DNA from: Bacteroidota bacterium
GTDB lineage: Bacteria > Bacteroidota > Bacteroidia > UKL13-3
Direction of reading: 5' to 3'
Length of the DNA stretch: 53,529 nucleotides
NCBI GenBank assembly: GCA_027484685.1
Contig: JAIXSO010000064.1
Location: forward strand, 1-53,529
The first letter of the stretch is position 1. Each line of letters starts with the position of its first letter. The notes under the pieces were generated by a model. That model had not been told where the DNA came from, did no database searches, and was given only the letters and a program-made list of their open reading frames with translations. Position numbers and translations under genes: made by a program. Shown here piece by piece: positions 24,017 through 34,025 of this stretch.

Positions 24017-25175
24017 AAATTTTAGCAATCTCCACTTTAACATCGGTTTTATTAGCATCTATATTTAAGGCTTTGTTTAAGTTAATCAATGCTAAACTAT
24101 CTTTACCAGTTTTAGCTTGTAGTTTACCCAAATATTCAAAATCGCTTGAGGTTAATTTTTCAGTAGCCACTTTGCCCATTAAGGTTTCCATAGCTGTTAG
24201 GCCTTTTTGAAAAGTAGGGGCATCGTTTTTTAAATTTCCTGCTTCGTAGCAAGAGTAAGCATATAAACGATTGATATAAATATTATTGGTTTTATCGTTG
24301 GCTCTAGCTTCTTCTACATTTATTAATGCCTCAGCATATTCTTTAGCTTTGAATAAAATTAAAGCAAAACGCAATTGATTAGCCGAACTTACCTCAGAGT
24401 TTTTCAAGTAGTTTTTATAAGATTCTTTTGCCAAAGCAAATTTACGCTGAACTGAGTAAAACTCAGCTTGGTTTTTAAATGCAGTAGCATAATTGGGGTC
24501 TTTAGCAAAAGCAGTATCTAAAGCTTCTTTAGCTACTTGTAAATTTTTTACCCTAATCCAAATCAAAGCAATTTTAGCAAATGCTTTTGGTCTGTTTGGG
24601 TCTAACACAGTTGCACGGTTATAAAAAGTAGCTGCTTTACTTCCATCAGCCATTTCTAAATAAACATCACCAGTAGTGGTTAAAACATCATAATCTTCTT
24701 TCGAAATTTTATAGGCTTCTTCCATTAAAGCAGAAGCTTGTGCCAATAATTTAGTTTCGCCAGCTAACATACCACTACCAATGGCAACTAAACCTTTAGC
24801 ATTTACAAATTCATCTCTTTTGTTTTTACATAAAGCAATGGCTTTATCAAACTGCGCTTGTGCCTCCGCAATTTTATTTTCTTCCAATAATAACTCTCCT
24901 AATCCAGCATAAAGTTGCGGAGTTTTAGGAGCAGTAGCTAAACCTGCATTGTACGAAATTAAAGCCGAATCAGGTTTAAATAAACTATTATAAGCTTGGC
25001 CTAAATAGTAATAAGCCTCGCCATTGGCAGGTTCTTTTTGAGTAATAGATTTAAAAATATTTCTTGCATGTTCAAATTTCTCAAAATCAAGTGCCTTTAA
25101 ACCATCGTTTAAAGTTTGTGCATTTAAGGCAAAACCTCCAATTAAAATGTTTGCCAATAAAACCAGTCGTTTCAT
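24015..25175 (-). CDS. Exported tetratricopeptide-repeat protein, N-terminal part (interrupted at poly-A tract)
   Basis: 386 residues from the ATG at 25175, which starts a signal peptide (MKRLVLLANILIGGFALNA, then QTLN); the frame extends 17 codons further upstream without signal features. About nine TPR units follow (for example GEAYYYLGQAYNSLFKPDSALISYNAGL and PQLYAGLGELLLEENKIAEAQAQFDKAI). It stops at TAA 24015-24017 immediately before a poly-A tract, and the same frame continues with further TPR helices to 23547, giving an original protein of about 540 residues. TPR proteins of this type are periplasmic scaffolds; no partner is evident. Confidence 0.8.
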   Translation of the reverse strand: MKRLVLLANILIGGFALNAQTLNDGLKALDFEKFEHARNIFKSITQKEPANGEAYYYLGQAYNSLFKPDSALISYNAGLATAPKTPQLYAGLGELLLEENKIAEAQAQFDKAIALCKNKRDEFVNAKGLVAIGSGMLAGETKLLAQASALMEEAYKISKEDYDVLTTTGDVYLEMADGSKAATFYNRATVLDPNRPKAFAKIALIWIRVKNLQVAKEALDTAFAKDPNYATAFKNQAEFYSVQRKFALAKESYKNYLKNSEVSSANQLRFALILFKAKEYAEALINVEEARANDKTNNIYINRLYAYSCYEAGNLKNDAPTFQKGLTAMETLMGKVATEKLTSSDFEYLGKLQAKTGKDSLALINLNKALNIDANKTDVKVEIAKI

Positions 25176-25289
25176 ATATTCTTTTTGTTTGTAAATTAAA
25201 TAGTTTTTAGTCAATTTATGTGCCACTACCTTTTCTAAATGTTTGTTTTTTGTAATAAGTAACCAAAATTTAACAATGAGTTGTATCTG

Positions 25290-26294
25290 TTAATCTTTTA
25301 AACCTAGCCATTCTTTAGCAGTTTTGTGCAAAACCTGCTCTTTTTGTTCTTGGGTTAGTTCTTTCATGTTATCAATAAATTTACCATGTTCTAAATCGCC
25401 AAGTGGAAAAGGAAAATCGCTTCCTAATGCTATTTTATTGGCACCAAACATATTTATTAAAAATTTAAATGTTTCATCATCGTGCACCAAGCTATCAATA
25501 TAAAACTTATCGAGGTAATTACGTGGGTCGGCCACTTTATTTACATTACATAAATCGGGGCGAGCATGGTAAGCATGGCTTATGCGACCAATTGTTTGCG
25601 GAAAACAACCTCCACCATGCGCAAATAAAATACGCACTTTTGGAAATTTATCGAAAATGCCACCAAAAATTAAGCTACAAATAGCCAAACTTGTTTCGGC
25701 TGGCATGCCAATTAACCAAGGTAAAAAATATTTAGGCATTCTATCTTGCCCCATCATATCCCACGGATGCACAAAAATAGGCATATCAGCTTTTTCGGCT
25801 GCCGCAAAAAACGGATGGTAGTATTCGTCATCCAAATTTCTGCTTTCTATATGAGTACCAATTTCAACACCAGCCAAACCTAATTCGTATTTGCAACGCA
25901 ACATTTCTTCAATAGCCAAATCTACATCTTGCATTGGCAAAGTAGCTAAACCTAACAAACGCTTTGGATTTTCATCTTGAATTTTAGCCAAATAATTGTT
26001 GTAATACTTAGCCCAATCGTGAGTATGTTCGGGTTTGGCCCAGTAATAAAACAAAACAGGAATAGGCGAAAGTGCCATGATATCAACGCCATGTTCGTCC
26101 ATGTGGGCAATGATACGTTTAGGGTCCCAACACAAATCGTCAATGGTTCTAAAAAAAGTCCCATCGGCTTTCATCATATTTGCCCTACCTGGCTGAAAAT
26201 GATCTAAATAAATAAACTCATCGCCATAACCGTATTTTTCTTTAAGGTTTGGCATAAATTCGGGTAAAATATGTGCGTGAACGTCTATTTTCAT
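25290..26294 (-). CDS. acmsd: ACMSD-type amidohydrolase (2-amino-3-carboxymuconate-6-semialdehyde decarboxylase)
   Basis: 334 residues that follow animal ACMSD almost end to end from memory: MKIDVHAHILP, CWDPKRIIAHMDEHGVDIMALSPIP, LPMQDVDLAIEEM, PIFVHPWDM, RMPKYFLPWLIGMPAE, FAHGGGCFP and GSDFPFPLG. Metal ligands H6, H8, H176 and D293, the catalytic H226, and the substrate arginines R49 and R237 are all in place. The enzyme is zinc-dependent and decarboxylates ACMS to 2-aminomuconate semialdehyde in tryptophan (kynurenine) or 2-nitrobenzoate breakdown, diverting flux from quinolinate. Cytoplasmic. No other kynurenine-pathway gene lies in the window. Confidence 0.92.
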   Translation of the reverse strand: MKIDVHAHILPEFMPNLKEKYGYGDEFIYLDHFQPGRANMMKADGTFFRTIDDLCWDPKRIIAHMDEHGVDIMALSPIPVLFYYWAKPEHTHDWAKYYNNYLAKIQDENPKRLLGLATLPMQDVDLAIEEMLRCKYELGLAGVEIGTHIESRNLDDEYYHPFFAAAEKADMPIFVHPWDMMGQDRMPKYFLPWLIGMPAETSLAICSLIFGGIFDKFPKVRILFAHGGGCFPQTIGRISHAYHARPDLCNVNKVADPRNYLDKFYIDSLVHDDETFKFLINMFGANKIALGSDFPFPLGDLEHGKFIDNMKELTQEQKEQVLHKTAKEWLGLKD

Positions 26295-26550
26295 TGGGTA
26301 AATGTTTGAAATTTACAATTGCTACCAACTGTAAATTCCCGCAATAATAAGTTTATAAACGTAAATTTTTGAATGATTTTTGGTAATAGAATAATTGGCA
26401 ATAAGCAATTGGCAATGCTTGTTTAAGCATTCGCTTGGATATTACTTAAAACAAAAACAATCGTCATGCAACGCATCTCCTCTGGACACAAACAAACATT
26501 GTATTTAATAATTGATTTTATTATTTACATTTCCTGCATTTTTAAGCAGT

Positions 26551-27639
26551 TTATTTGTTCAATATCTTAATCTCTATTCTTCTGTTTAAGGCACGGCCTG
26601 CTTCGGTAATGTTATCGCTTATTGGGTTGGAGCTTCCAAACCCTGCTTTCTTTATTCTTTGTTCTGAAATGCCATTTTCTATTAAATAATTGGCTACTGC
26701 TATAGCCCTGTTTTCTGATAAAAGAATATTCTTTTCTTCGTTCCCTATATTATCAGTATAACCTATTATTTCTATAAACAAATTTGGATTATCCTCCATG
26801 GCTTTTAACAAAGCTTGCAAAGCATTAGATGATTCAGGAAGAAGATTTGATTTATTAGTAGCAAAAAATACTTTTTTTAAAACTAATTGGTCGCCAATAT
26901 TTAAAGTATCTATTTTTGTGGGCTGTATTAAAGGCTTATCTCGTTTATATTGGCAATCGCATTCAGCAGAGTCTTTTATTTCAACCAAACTAATATTATC
27001 TACATAATAATAGGTATCTAAAAAATTACTTCTATTTTTTTTTACTAGAGATGTAAGATTCATAGCAGTATCAAAATTACCTATTGTGAAGTATTTTTCG
27101 TTGCCTTTTGCCTGAATTGTTTTGCATACATACATCCAATTTTTTTTATCTCGCATTAAGCTATCTTCAGAATAATCCAAATTATAATAAGTTACGTTTT
27201 CAAACATTTTGTTATCCTTTTTGGCTTTGATAGCCTTTGGGGTTAAAGAAAAGTTTAAACAAGGTATTGCATGCTCATTCTTTAAGTCAAGTAAAACATT
27301 AGCTGATAAACAGTATATTTTATCTACTTTAAGTTTTTCTAATAATTTTATTTGAACATATTCAACATTGATATATTTACCAAAATAGGTATTTTCTTTA
27401 TGAAATTGTAAATGCAATCCAACACAATAATTATCTGCAAATTTTTTATCAATAAATCCAGTATATCTGTAATCTGGCGTAGCATGGTTGGGTTTATACC
27501 AAGTAGATAAACTACTCAAAGATCTAAAAGAGAAAAAGTGTTTATGTTTTTCAAAATCACCATTTGGTATTAGGTTTTGTGCGTTAACAGCAAAACCTAG
27601 TACCATGGCTAAAAATATGATGAATAAAATCCTTATCAA
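26551..27639 (-). CDS. OmpA-family outer-membrane protein
   Basis: 362 residues: signal peptide (MIRILFIIFLAMVLGFAVNA-Q), a beta-rich middle domain beginning NLIPNGDFEKHKHF (a carbohydrate-binding-like start seen in many Bacteroidota surface proteins), and an OmpA C-terminal domain (about 250-362: FATNKSNLLPESSNALQALL, IIGYTDNIGNEEKN, LSENRAIAVANYLIENGI, AGRALNRRIEIKIL) that binds peptidoglycan. It starts 18 nt after gpmI and is probably cotranscribed with it. Position is the outer membrane or periplasm, tethered to the wall. Confidence 0.88.
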   Translation of the reverse strand: MIRILFIIFLAMVLGFAVNAQNLIPNGDFEKHKHFFSFRSLSSLSTWYKPNHATPDYRYTGFIDKKFADNYCVGLHLQFHKENTYFGKYINVEYVQIKLLEKLKVDKIYCLSANVLLDLKNEHAIPCLNFSLTPKAIKAKKDNKMFENVTYYNLDYSEDSLMRDKKNWMYVCKTIQAKGNEKYFTIGNFDTAMNLTSLVKKNRSNFLDTYYYVDNISLVEIKDSAECDCQYKRDKPLIQPTKIDTLNIGDQLVLKKVFFATNKSNLLPESSNALQALLKAMEDNPNLFIEIIGYTDNIGNEEKNILLSENRAIAVANYLIENGISEQRIKKAGFGSSNPISDNITEAGRALNRRIEIKILNK

Positions 27640-27657
27640 TTACCTAAAAGTTGAATA

Positions 27658-29208
27658 CTACAAAGCCACTGTTTCTTTATTTTTATTAATCAAGCATTTG
27701 CCATCCATTTCTGTTGGTTGGTTTATGCCCATTAATGCCAATACGGTTGGGGCTAAATCGGCTAATTTTCCATTATTTAAATGATGTGTGTGTTCTGTTT
27801 CTACCAAAATACAAGGCACTTCATTAGTGGTGTGTGCTGTATTGGCCGAGCCATCATCGTTTAGCATAAATTCACCATTGCCATGGTCGGCAGTAATTAA
27901 AAACGAGTAGCCATTTTTTAAACCTTCAGGAACAATTCGTCCCAAACATTCATCTACTTTTTCTACTGCTTTTATTTCGGCACTAATCACGCCTGTATGT
28001 CCCACCATATCAGGGTTTGCAAAATTTACTACCATAAAATCAGCTTCATTTTTGGCTATTTCATCTAAGGTAAATTGGCAAACACCTTCGGCATTCATTT
28101 CAGGTTTAAAATCGTAAGTGGGAACATCCTTTGGCGATGGTGCCATGTGGCGTGTTTCGCCATTAAATTCTTTTTCTTGTCCACCACTAAAAAAGAAAGT
28201 TACATGCGGATATTTTTCAGTTTCGGCTATGCGTACTTGCTTTTTATTGTTAGTTTCCAACACTTCGCCTAAAGTATTGTTCAACTCAATATCGGCAAAC
28301 ATTACTTCTACGTTTTTAAAGTTTTTATCGTAAGCTGTTAGCGTAATGTATTTTAAAGGCAGTTTTTTCATTTGCTGTTCAGCAAAATCTTCTTGTGTTA
28401 AAGCTTGTGTAATCTCACGGCCTCTATCGGTTCTGAAGTTAAAACAAATTACCACATCGTCAGGACTAATAGTAGCTAGCGCATTGTTATTTTCATCCAC
28501 ACAAACCAATGGTTTTAAAAATTCATCGGTTTCGCCTGCATCGTACTTTTGCTGAATAGTGGCTAAAACATCTTTGGTTTTTTCACCAGTTCCATTCACC
28601 ATTAAATCGTAAGCCAGCTTTACTCTTTCCCAACGTTTATCGCGGTCCATGGCGTAATACCTACCAATAACACTCGCCAATTTTCCGTTGTTTTTTTCTA
28701 AATGCTGTAAAGTATCTTTTAAATAATTGACGCCATTATTGGGGTCTGTATCGCGGCCATCAGTAAAAGCATGTAAGTAAAAATTACTAAAATTAGCTTC
28801 TTTAAAAATAGAGCATAATCCTTTTAAATGATTTAAGCTGCTATGCACTCCACCATCACTTAACAAACCCATTAAATGAATTTTTTTGTGGTTGGTTTTG
28901 GCGTATTCAATGGCATTTTTTAAAACAGCAATTTCAGCTACTTTATTTTCGCGAAACATTTTATCAATCAATACCAATTGTTGGTAAACTACTCTACCCG
29001 CGCCAATATTCATATGACCTACTTCGCTGTTACCCATTTGCCCATCGGGCAATCCAACCGATTCGCCACTAGTTTTTAACAAACAATGCGGATTGCTTTT
29101 TATTAATTGATCAAAGTTGGGAGTATTGGCTAATTCAATAGCATTGCCTGGGTATTTGGTTCCTTGTCCCCAGCCATCTAAAATTAAAAGTATAACGCGC
29201 TTATTCAT
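27658..29208 (-). CDS. gpmI: 2,3-bisphosphoglycerate-independent phosphoglycerate mutase
   Basis: 516 residues, normal for GpmI. It interconverts 3- and 2-phosphoglycerate in glycolysis and gluconeogenesis, in the cytoplasm, using two manganese ions. Signature pieces: LLILDGWGQG with metal ligand D11, GNSEVGHMNIGAGRVV with the phosphorylated S61, the FTDGRDTDP and GRYYAMDRDKRWERVKLAYD substrate loops, TVMVVNFANPDMVGHTG-like DFMVVNFANPDMVGHTGV, and TADHGNGE. It is followed after 18 nt by the OmpA-family gene. Confidence 0.97.
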   Translation of the reverse strand: MNKRVILLILDGWGQGTKYPGNAIELANTPNFDQLIKSNPHCLLKTSGESVGLPDGQMGNSEVGHMNIGAGRVVYQQLVLIDKMFRENKVAEIAVLKNAIEYAKTNHKKIHLMGLLSDGGVHSSLNHLKGLCSIFKEANFSNFYLHAFTDGRDTDPNNGVNYLKDTLQHLEKNNGKLASVIGRYYAMDRDKRWERVKLAYDLMVNGTGEKTKDVLATIQQKYDAGETDEFLKPLVCVDENNNALATISPDDVVICFNFRTDRGREITQALTQEDFAEQQMKKLPLKYITLTAYDKNFKNVEVMFADIELNNTLGEVLETNNKKQVRIAETEKYPHVTFFFSGGQEKEFNGETRHMAPSPKDVPTYDFKPEMNAEGVCQFTLDEIAKNEADFMVVNFANPDMVGHTGVISAEIKAVEKVDECLGRIVPEGLKNGYSFLITADHGNGEFMLNDDGSANTAHTTNEVPCILVETEHTHHLNNGKLADLAPTVLALMGINQPTEMDGKCLINKNKETVAL

Positions 29209-29343
29209 GCTGCAATTAATTACAATTTTAGCTATTGAACAAGTTTTTAAATTACATATTTATGTGCTATTGCTCAATAAAAACAACCTTTTTAATTTAT
29301 AATTTATGATTTCAAATAATTACAAGAAACCACGAATTGTAGT

Positions 29344-30363
29344 CTATTTAGCAGTTTCGGTATAAATAACTTCTAACAATGTTTGGCCAACTGCCTTTAA
29401 GGTATTTTGGTCAATATTGTTCATATTATCATTAACCGTATGCCACCAAGCCGGAAAACCCGTTTCTTGATTATAATGAATAATATCTATAGCCGGAATT
29501 TGGGTGTATTTATTTACATAAACATGGTCATCGGTAATTGCACCACTTTGTAAAAACTGAAAAGTATTTGAATAACCAAGCAAAGCCGCTTTACCCCAAA
29601 CCAAACGTAAAATATTTTCGCCTTGAGTTACACTGTTATTTTCCCAAACAAATTTAGCTCCTTTACCTCCAACCATATCTAAGTTAATGGCATACTGTGC
29701 TTTGTAATTTAAAGGCACTTGGTTTTTACCCCAGTATTGCGTTCCTAAACAATATGAATCTTCAAACTCAGGTTTGCCTAAATCTTCGGCATCAAAACAC
29801 ATAAAATCAACACCAATATCTAATTTATTGGCTTGTATAACTCTTGCCATTTCAAGCATTACTCCTATTCCACTTGCACCGTCATCGGCAGCTAAAACAG
29901 GTTTGGTTTTATTGGCTTCCACAGGATCGTTATCAGCATAAGGGCGGCTATCCCAATGTGCAGTAATTAAAATACGTTTACTGGCCTTTGGATTGGTTTG
30001 TGCAATGATGTTTACAATGTTTAATTTACGTTTATCCCAATTGGTTACAGTTCCTTTTTGTTTAACTACAGTTGCTCCAAATTTTTCAAATTGCGTAGCT
30101 ATATAATCAGCACATTTTAAACTAGCAGAACTAGCTGTTACTCTTGGTCCAAAATCAACTTGTTTTTGCATAAAATAATAAGCCGAATCAGCATTAAAAT
30201 TAGGACTAATTTGCTTAGCAGCCTCTGCTATTGGTTCGTTACTTGTAGTTGAATTGGCAGTAGTTTTATTGTTATTATTATCATTGCCGCAGGCAACAAG
30301 CGTTAAAATAGTTCCAACAAAAATTAGGACTTGTTGTACTTTAAAGATTTTAGAATTATTCAT
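29344..30363 (-). CDS. M28-family glutaminyl-peptide cyclotransferase lipoprotein
   Basis: 339 residues with a lipoprotein signal (TLVAC, C25). The catalytic domain has the zinc ligands and acids of M28 glutaminyl cyclases: H136 in ITAHWDSRPYAD, D160/D161 in AADDGASGIGVMLE, E193 in FDAEDLG, D229 in LDMVGG and H308 in WWHTVNDNMNNID. The WHT-x-x-D-N-x-x-N-x-D ending matches human QC (WHTMDDNEENLD). It should turn N-terminal glutamine into pyroglutamate on exported proteins at the periplasmic membrane face. A plain aminopeptidase is the alternative. The genome window has many Ala-Gln signal-peptide junctions, supporting the cyclase reading. Confidence 0.85.
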   Translation of the reverse strand: MNNSKIFKVQQVLIFVGTILTLVACGNDNNNNKTTANSTTSNEPIAEAAKQISPNFNADSAYYFMQKQVDFGPRVTASSASLKCADYIATQFEKFGATVVKQKGTVTNWDKRKLNIVNIIAQTNPKASKRILITAHWDSRPYADNDPVEANKTKPVLAADDGASGIGVMLEMARVIQANKLDIGVDFMCFDAEDLGKPEFEDSYCLGTQYWGKNQVPLNYKAQYAINLDMVGGKGAKFVWENNSVTQGENILRLVWGKAALLGYSNTFQFLQSGAITDDHVYVNKYTQIPAIDIIHYNQETGFPAWWHTVNDNMNNIDQNTLKAVGQTLLEVIYTETAK

Positions 30364-30500
30364 TGATAAGTAAATATGGGCTGCAAAATAACTATAATTA
30401 GGAATGTTTTTAGTGAAACAATATGTTAATTTTAAAGTTTGAATGATTAAATTAACTTTTAAGAATTAATATTGACCCCAATTTTTAAAACAAATAAAAC

Positions 30501-31355
30501 ATGTTACTAAACAAAATGAAATCAATAGCTGCAGCACTAATGCTAACAGCAGCTTTATCAACCAGTGTTATTGCGCAGCAATTAAAAGTGCCTGCTGCAA
30601 GTCCTGCACAAACTATTAAACAATCTTTTGGCTTATCGGAAATTACTATTGATTACTCTCGCCCTAGTGCAAAAAACCGTGTGGTTTTTGGTGATGTAGT
30701 TCCTTTTGGAAAAGTTTGGCGCACTGGTGCGAATAGTGCCACAAAAATTACTTTTGGCGATGATGTAAAAGTAGAAGGAACAGAAGTAAAAGCGGGCACT
30801 TATGCCATTTACTCTATTCCAAATAAAGAAAGCTGGGAAATAATGCTGTATAAAGACCTAACATTAGGTGGCAATGTAGCTGACTACAAAATGGAAAATG
30901 AAGTGTTACGCTTTAAAGTTAAAACCATGGCTATGAGCAATAAAGTAGAAACTTTTACTATGGGTGTGGCTGATATTACTGCTACTTCGGCCAATATTGA
31001 ATTGATGTGGGAAAACACCAAAGTAATGTTTGCGGTAATGACCGAAATTGATAGTAAGATAATGAAAAACATTGAAAGCAGTGTGGTTAAAGACAACCGT
31101 CCTTACTACCAAGCAGCAAGCTATTACTATGATAACAACAAAGATTTAAAAACTGCTTTAGATTGGGTAAACAAAGCAATGGTGGCTAATCCTAAAGCAT
31201 ATTGGGTGGTGATGTTAAAAGCCAAAATTCAGTTAAAACTTAACGATAAAAAAGGTGCTATTGAAACAGCTAACTTAGTAATTAAAATGGCTACTGAAGA
31301 TAAAGACGACAGCTATGTAAAACAAGCTGAAAAATTGATTGCATCAGCTAAATAA
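30501..31355 (+). CDS. DUF2911 domain-containing exported protein
   Basis: 284 residues. Signal peptide (MKSIAAALMLTAALSTSVIA-Q from a second ATG at 30516; the first ATG at 30501 adds five residues). The DUF2911 domain spans about 28-175 (SPAQTIKQSFGLSEITIDYSRPSAKNR, FGKVWRTGANSATKITF, EVKAGTYAIYSIP, WEIMLYKD); its function is unknown. A helical tail with a TPR-like repeat (KTALDWVNKAMVANPKAYWVVMLKAKIQLKLNDKKGAIE) completes the protein. Exported to the periplasm by inference. Divergent from the glutaminyl cyclase gene. Confidence 0.9.
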   Translation: MLLNKMKSIAAALMLTAALSTSVIAQQLKVPAASPAQTIKQSFGLSEITIDYSRPSAKNRVVFGDVVPFGKVWRTGANSATKITFGDDVKVEGTEVKAGTYAIYSIPNKESWEIMLYKDLTLGGNVADYKMENEVLRFKVKTMAMSNKVETFTMGVADITATSANIELMWENTKVMFAVMTEIDSKIMKNIESSVVKDNRPYYQAASYYYDNNKDLKTALDWVNKAMVANPKAYWVVMLKAKIQLKLNDKKGAIETANLVIKMATEDKDDSYVKQAEKLIASAK

Positions 31356-31373
31356 TTGAATATTTAATTCAAT

Positions 31374-31413
31374 AAAAAAGCGAACCAGTTTTAAAAATTG
31401 GTTCGCTTTTTTT
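31374..31413 (+). terminator. Rho-independent terminator of the DUF2911 gene
   Basis: AAAAAGCGAACCA pairs with TTGGTTCGCTTTTT (with an extended AT-rich loop) followed by T. It begins 19 nt after the stop at 31355. Confidence 0.88.
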
Positions 31414-31572
31414 GTTTATAATTTTAGTTGATTACTTCCTGTAAGATAATGAATAAAAAACAGTTAAGCCAAATAAACTGTCGTTTTCACTAACATAATC
31501 ATTGTTATTTTTTATTTTATTTGATAGCATCCAAAATATTTTTTTCAAAGAAAAATATAAGCCATTTCAACA

Positions 31573-31609
31573 AAAAACCCGAACCATCAAAATGATGATT
31601 CGGGTTTTT
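31573..31609 (-). terminator. Rho-independent terminator, probably of groEL
   Basis: AAAAACCCGAA and TTCGGGTTTTT form the base of a stem extended by CATCA/TGATG around a short AAA loop; T/A runs lie on both sides. It stands about 107 nt downstream of the groEL stop on the minus strand and could also back up the DUF2911 terminator on the plus strand. Confidence 0.75.
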
Positions 31610-31616
31610 ATTTATT

Positions 31617-31650
31617 GGTTTAAAGACGTTGTATGCAACGTCTCTAAACC
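31617..31650. repeat. 34-bp near-perfect palindrome between terminator and groEL
   Basis: GGTTTA-A-AGACGTTG, loop TATG, CAACGTCT-C-TAAACC: 14 of 15 pairs match. No T-run follows, so this looks like a dispersed palindromic element (AACGTCTC-type) rather than a terminator. Confidence 0.7.
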
Positions 31651-31715
31651 GTATTCTAAAATTCGAATTCCGAAATTATTTACTTCGCAATCCTCACTTC
31701 GAATTTCGAACTAAA

Positions 31716-33368
<1,653 letters not shown>

Positions 33369-33430
33369 TTAATTTTTGATTTAAGATTTTTTGATTGATT
33401 GTGTTAGTAAGAATTACCCTATCAACTGAC

Positions 33431-33448
33431 TCCCGATAGCTATCGGGA
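33431..33448. repeat. Perfect 18-bp palindrome between groES and groEL
   Basis: TCCCGATAGCTATCGGGA equals its own reverse complement. It lies 14 nt after the groES stop inside the groESL transcript. It resembles dispersed palindromes I associate with Bacteroidota intergenic DNA; a role in differential groES/groEL mRNA stability is possible. Confidence 0.8.
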
Positions 33449-33461
33449 CACCAACTAATTG

Positions 33462-33737
33462 CTATACAATAGCAAAAATATCGCTTTCGCGCATAATTAA
33501 ATACTCTTTACCATCAACGGTAACTTCGGTTCCAGCATATTTACCGTACAGTACGCTATCGCCAGGCTTAACAGTCATAGGCTCATCTTTTTTTCCTGCT
33601 CCTGCTGCCACAACAATACCTCTTTGCGGTTTTTCTTTAGCTGTGTCTGGAATAATAATTCCACCAATTGTTTTTTCTTCTGCCGGTGCTGGCTCCACCA
33701 ACACTCTGTCGGCTAATGGTTTTAATGATACTGACAT
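33462..33737 (-). CDS. groS: Co-chaperonin GroES (Hsp10)
   Basis: 91 residues with the GroES pattern [41 protein letters not shown] (mobile loop near 18-35) and the C-terminal [26 protein letters not shown]. It caps the GroEL ring. First gene of the groESL operon; the upstream region (33738-34025) is shared with a divergent gene and holds a strong inverted repeat at 33895-33950. Confidence 0.98.
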   Translation of the reverse strand: MSVSLKPLADRVLVEPAPAEEKTIGGIIIPDTAKEKPQRGIVVAAGAGKKDEPMTVKPGDSVLYGKYAGTEVTVDGKEYLIMRESDIFAIV

Positions 33738-33894
33738 ATTATTTATTTTTTTTTAAATTTTTGATTGTTTATGCATAAACCTAAATAATTAAGTTTACAA
33801 TTTGTGTTTAGCACTTATTGTGCCATTGAGGTTTTGTATGACAAATTTTCAACCTTACACAGTCCTAATTTTTAATACCCTTGATTTTTGGCAG

Positions 33895-33950
33895 ATTACG
33901 TTTGACAAAATTTTCGTTAAAAGGCTGAAAAATTGTCAAAAGAGCGTAAT
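33895..33950. promoter_or_regulatory. Long inverted repeat between groES and a divergent gene
   Basis: ATTACG-TTTGACAA(A)ATTTT pairs with AAAA(A)TTGTCAAA-agag-CGTAAT across a 13-base loop: about 19 pairs with a four-base bulge. A third similar half-site, TGACAAATTTT, stands at 33839-33849. There is no T-run, and both flanking genes are transcribed away from it, so a terminator role is unlikely; an operator or 5'-UTR structure is plausible. Confidence 0.5.
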
Positions 33951-34025
33951 TGCTTACACCATGATTTATTTTTTTAAAAATATTTTTTTTATTTTTACGA
34001 TTGTAAAATATAATCAATTACTATC

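Noticed and set aside
33808-33830. CIRCE operator (HrcA) upstream of groES
   Set aside because: Only one half-site (TTAGCACT) matches; the expected GAGTGCTAA partner nine bases later is absent.
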